Source: Anisakis pegreffii
Taxonomy: Eukaryota; Nematoda; Chromadorea; Rhabditida; Anisakidae
Assembly (NCBI GenBank): GCA_035041965.1
Contig: JAPYMA010003031.1
Span: forward strand, 8,735 to 72,734
Direction of reading: 5' to 3'
Length of the DNA stretch: 64,000 bases
In this document: positions 61,401 through 64,000 of the stretch, piece after piece
Layout of the letters: every line of letters starts with the position of its first letter
Numbering within the stretch: the stretch's first letter is position 1
The notes under the pieces: generated by a model
Told to the model about the DNA's origin: nothing
Database searches by the model: none
The model's input: only the letters and a program-made list of their open reading frames with translations
Translations under genes and position numbers: made by a program

Positions 61401-62003
61401 ATAGAGCACAAAACGAATTACATTATCAGTTGTTATAAATTTTGATTGTTGCAGTCGGCCCCATTGATCGCTCGGCACTACGCTTCATTTGTGACCGGGA
61501 ATGTGACGTTAAGTGCGACAATTACGATGTTACTTGTACCGTTCGGTGTTAGTTTGTTGGCGCCTGACAATACTGCTGACCAATGGAAAAGGGTCAGTTC
61601 TGTTCGTTTGTATCGATCCCACATTGTATCATACAATTACGTTTTGGATCATAAACCGTAGACTCCATTTTACGCTAGTCTGAAACTGTTTCATGGATTG
61701 AAATTGTGCGAAAAATCTCACTGCTCCAGTTGCAAAAGTGCTGCATAAAATTCTCATACTCATACACTACGAATGCTAATCTAGTCAAAAATTCAGATAT
61801 TCTTTGCAATTGCGATTATTCTCGTCATTACGAATATATTCTTCGTCATCTTCGGATCGGCAACAACTTGCTCATGGGCGATATCGCAATCAGCGATGCA
61901 GTCAAAAGCAAATTCAACGCGATATTCCGTTAACACAAAGATTAATAATCCGAATCCTAAGCCAGCTGCTGGCAACAACACTAAGCACACTCCGAATCAA
62001 TGA
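58458..62003 (+). CDS. SLC17-like major facilitator transporter, 535 aa
   Basis: Eight exons: 58458-58678, 59090-59258, 59599-59820, 60263-60501, 60742-61009, 61203-61346, 61455-61592 and 61797-62003 (TGA). Phases agree at every join; the exon 4 donor (GAC|GTATGC) was chosen by phase. The family exchanges organic anions, glutamate or phosphate across plasma, vesicle or lysosome membranes. Visible features are a 40-residue polar N-terminus, TM1 (ARFLIMFLLLLCLAAVWCNI) ending FNIAIICM, and a long glycosylated loop. They continue with WYTPSDKSLLIAAVAVGAL, NRYGIRMTFGLLGLL, RAIQGVAFAANFSVIGSFSS, ITMPIGGMLCTNFGWPSVYY and VPYGKILTTFAVWAIWIAAF. Later helices end in IFFAIAIILVITNIFFVIFG, and a polar tail rich in Asn, Pro and Lys follows. 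Substrate cannot be inferred. Similarity is to nematode SLC17 members in general. Confidence 0.85.
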
Positions 62004-63257
62004 AACTTCTATTGAATTTATTACGTTTCTCATTGACACCACATTCCTCACTGTTATCGTTGTTCACATTTGTTTGCTGATTGAAACTGATAAGTTTTCA
62101 TGCGTCAATCATTGATATAGTGAAGTCATCTTGAGAGCACTCATAAGTGTAAGCCACAACGCGGAATGCTGCTGATTGTATGCGAACAATTTTCGATTAT
62201 AATTTTTACCAGTGGATGTGTTCGTTGGTTGCTCGGACGGGAAGTTGATAAAGGCGCGAGGATAAAAGTTGCGTGAGAGCAAAATCATACCCGTAAAATT
62301 CCGTTAAAGCTTCATCCGTAGAAATGCGCTAAAGCTATTGACAGGGTGCGATTAGTCATGTCATCACTGATTTAAGAGAACTGTAGATAGGATTTATGAG
62401 ATCTGCGGTCAGACATAGAATAGTACTGATTTTATCACGACTGACGTCGTCTTATCTCTACCGTATTGTATTTGATAACATACACAGTTGATAAAAACTG
62501 CGCAACACGTTTGCAATTGATTTCGTATTCAAGCATTCACTATAGTTGCTATGTGGTGTTCGTTCGTTCATGTCTTCGCGTTCGCATCTCTAATAATGTT
62601 ACGGTGAGTTTTTGGACGGTGCTTAGTCTTCGACGGTTCCGTTTAAATCAGTGATAAAAATTGTTTTTCATATGTGAAATTGTCGGAAATTTATTTGTGA
62701 TGTGCTTTTATTCTTTCATTTAATGCTCGATGACGAGTCATTCGTTTGCGTTTCATCTGTTTTATTTTCAGTTGTTGTGTTTGTACATGTGAATAAACGT
62801 TTTTGTGTCAATAGCACACACGAATTGTAAACGTTTGCGAAATTAAAATTTATTTTATGAATCCGTAAAATACAACACTTTTGTGTATCTTTCGTTGTTA
62901 GTGCAGTGATGGGTTATCTTCGGTGAAAATCTACGACTCTGGCATGTTTTCTAAGAGTATGACCTCGGTAACGGTCAATTATGTTTCGAACAACCGGAAA
63001 AAATTTTCCTTTTGAAATCTGAGAAGCCTTGTGTTCACGGCTCCGGGACCGCGATATAGCCTTCAACGTAGGGTTGAACTCGTGCACAAATCCAGCGGTT
63101 GGCAGCTGCACTCTGTGAAATTCCATTTCAGAAAATAGTTGTTGTGGGTTATTCGCACCGGTCACATTTGTTTGTGAAGCAGTGGAATTTCCCGTATCGC
63201 TTGGGAGTCGTTATCACTGACGTATGATTGAAATTAATGTCGCGTTGAAAATTTGCA
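62004..63257. other. Intergenic between transporter and PX gene
   Basis: About 1.2 kb. A minus-strand open frame at 62914-63165 has a basic, partly Arg-Ser composition (ISRSRSREHK) and is exon-sized, but it lies in the presumed promoter of the PX gene and no family is recognised. I found no poly(A) signal for the transporter that I trust. Confidence 0.45.
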
Positions 63258-63285
63258 GTTTGCAGAGTTCACGAGGACAAGCAGT

Positions 63286-64000
63286 ATGGCTCTTCTGGAT
63301 ATGAATAATGTTGCACCACATCTTGAGCGAAACTCTATTATTTCGCTGCCTCAGTATAGAATTCATGAATCCGGCAAATATGCCGTATGTTTATTCTCGC
63401 TCAGTTCATTCCCTTACCAAATTTTCACTACTCAATTTGTCAGGTTCTAGTTCATGCGAGTTCACTACACACACTTCATGATGGCCTGTAGTCATCGCCT
63501 AGGAACGGAATTTTTCTCAGGGAAGAACATAAGAGTAAAGCCGAAAATCCTGAGAATTTAGAAGGAAAGAAGGCGAATGTGTAATATGCTAACATATGAA
63601 CTATCAAATGATAATCAGATGATTTCAACTATCAAACAAACAAATGAAACGATTCGACGGTCCGACGTTAGATGATTTATGAGCGAATAACACACAAATG
63701 CGCACACCGTAATGAGGTAAACCTCATTAAAGTGTGTGCATTTTTGTATTATTCTCATCAAAACTGGTATGATGATGATGAGTTGCAATGTTTTCAGCAA
63801 TCGATAAGTGCATCTTGCAGGTGTACCTCATTAAGGTGTGTATAGACGCATACACATGGACAGTTGAACGACGTTATCGCGAATTTGAGGCGTTCGATTT
63901 GAAGCGATTCGAGGATCGCAAAAAGTCGTTCTTACCACCGAAGAAACTTGTTGGCAACATGGTACACAAATTCAATCATTTTCTCAATAACATACAAATA
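63286..64000 (+). CDS. PX-domain protein, first two exons (Nischarin-like), runs off window
   Basis: Exon 1 is 63286-63384 (33 codons, donor GCC|GTATGT). Exon 2 is 63821-63961 (47 codons, acceptor CATCTTGCAG, donor ATG|GTACAC). The gene continues beyond 64000. The joined product begins MALLDMNN and reads into a PX phosphoinositide-binding fold: VYLIKVCIDAYTWTVERRYR is the second and third strands with the RRYxEF phosphate-binding motif, then EFEAFDLKRF and the proline-rich loop SFLPPKKLVGN. The 'LLPPKK-x-x-G' loop resembles Nischarin/IRAS, an endosomal and integrin-binding PX protein, more than sorting nexins. That orthology is an inference from 80 residues. An acceptor AATTTGCAG ends at 63258, 27 bases before the ATG, likely for trans-splicing. 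Confidence 0.75.
63696..63743. repeat. Intronic palindrome sharing sequence with the next exon
   Basis: Arms 63696-63717 and 63722-63743 are 22 bp each with three mismatches (one a G-T wobble) and a 4-bp loop. The right arm CCTCATTAAAGTGTGT recurs as CCTCATTAAGGTGTGT in the coding start of the PX exon at 63826-63841. The intron therefore holds both orientations of a short exon-derived sequence. Confidence 0.8.

Overview
The window is nuclear DNA of a nematode. The evidence is three nematode-type cuticle collagen genes, short introns ending in TTTCAG-like acceptors, several start codons lying just behind an unpaired splice acceptor (as expected for spliced-leader trans-splicing), AT-rich intergenic DNA, and proteins with clear animal families (ETHE1, Smad, ENPP, SLC17, PX). 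The species cannot be fixed by reading alone. Exon coordinates were built by hand from reading frames, splice consensus and phase continuity. All internal exon phases quoted below agree, but no transcript data were available.

Layout. 1-3735: a 238-bp tandem satellite (14 near-identical units, one truncated unit, one strongly diverged unit). 3.7-9.7 kb: sparse DNA with an orphan exon like the first membrane segment of a two-pore potassium channel (minus, 5941-6162) and a two-exon gene for a small secreted cysteine-rich protein (minus, 8322-8868). 9684-10315: a non-autonomous hAT-like element. 11.8-13.0 kb: the C-terminal 180 or so residues of a persulfide dioxygenase (ETHE1, minus). 13-22.5 kb: no gene I can defend. 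22.5-27.1 kb: a ten-exon Smad gene (minus) with a glutamine-rich N-terminal half and an MH2 domain, but no MH1 domain and no C-terminal SSxS. 27.1-33.5 kb: simple-sequence-rich intergenic DNA.

33.6-41.1 kb: three tandem plus-strand cuticle collagen genes with identical exon 1 and exon 2 lengths, TATA boxes and poly(A) signals. 41.5-44.6 kb: a nine-exon minus-strand ENPP/phosphodiesterase homologue with signal peptide and hydrophobic C-terminus, convergent to the last collagen, in which nearly all catalytic metal ligands are replaced. 48.6-51.4 kb: part of a minus-strand gene with repeated cysteine-rich modules. One of its introns holds a 0.57-kb inverted repeat carrying two identical, divergently oriented tRNA-like genes. 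54504-54671: a hAT-type MITE with an 8-bp target duplication. 58.4-62.0 kb: an eight-exon SLC17-like transporter (plus). 63.3 kb to the end: the first two exons of a PX-domain protein (Nischarin-like), which runs off the window.

There is no operon-like logic linking the genes. The only functional grouping is the collagen cluster. The most unusual items are the catalytically stripped ENPP homologue, the MH1-less Smad, the tRNA-bearing inverted repeat, and the ETHE1 gene whose first metal-ligand exon and splice acceptor cannot be found.
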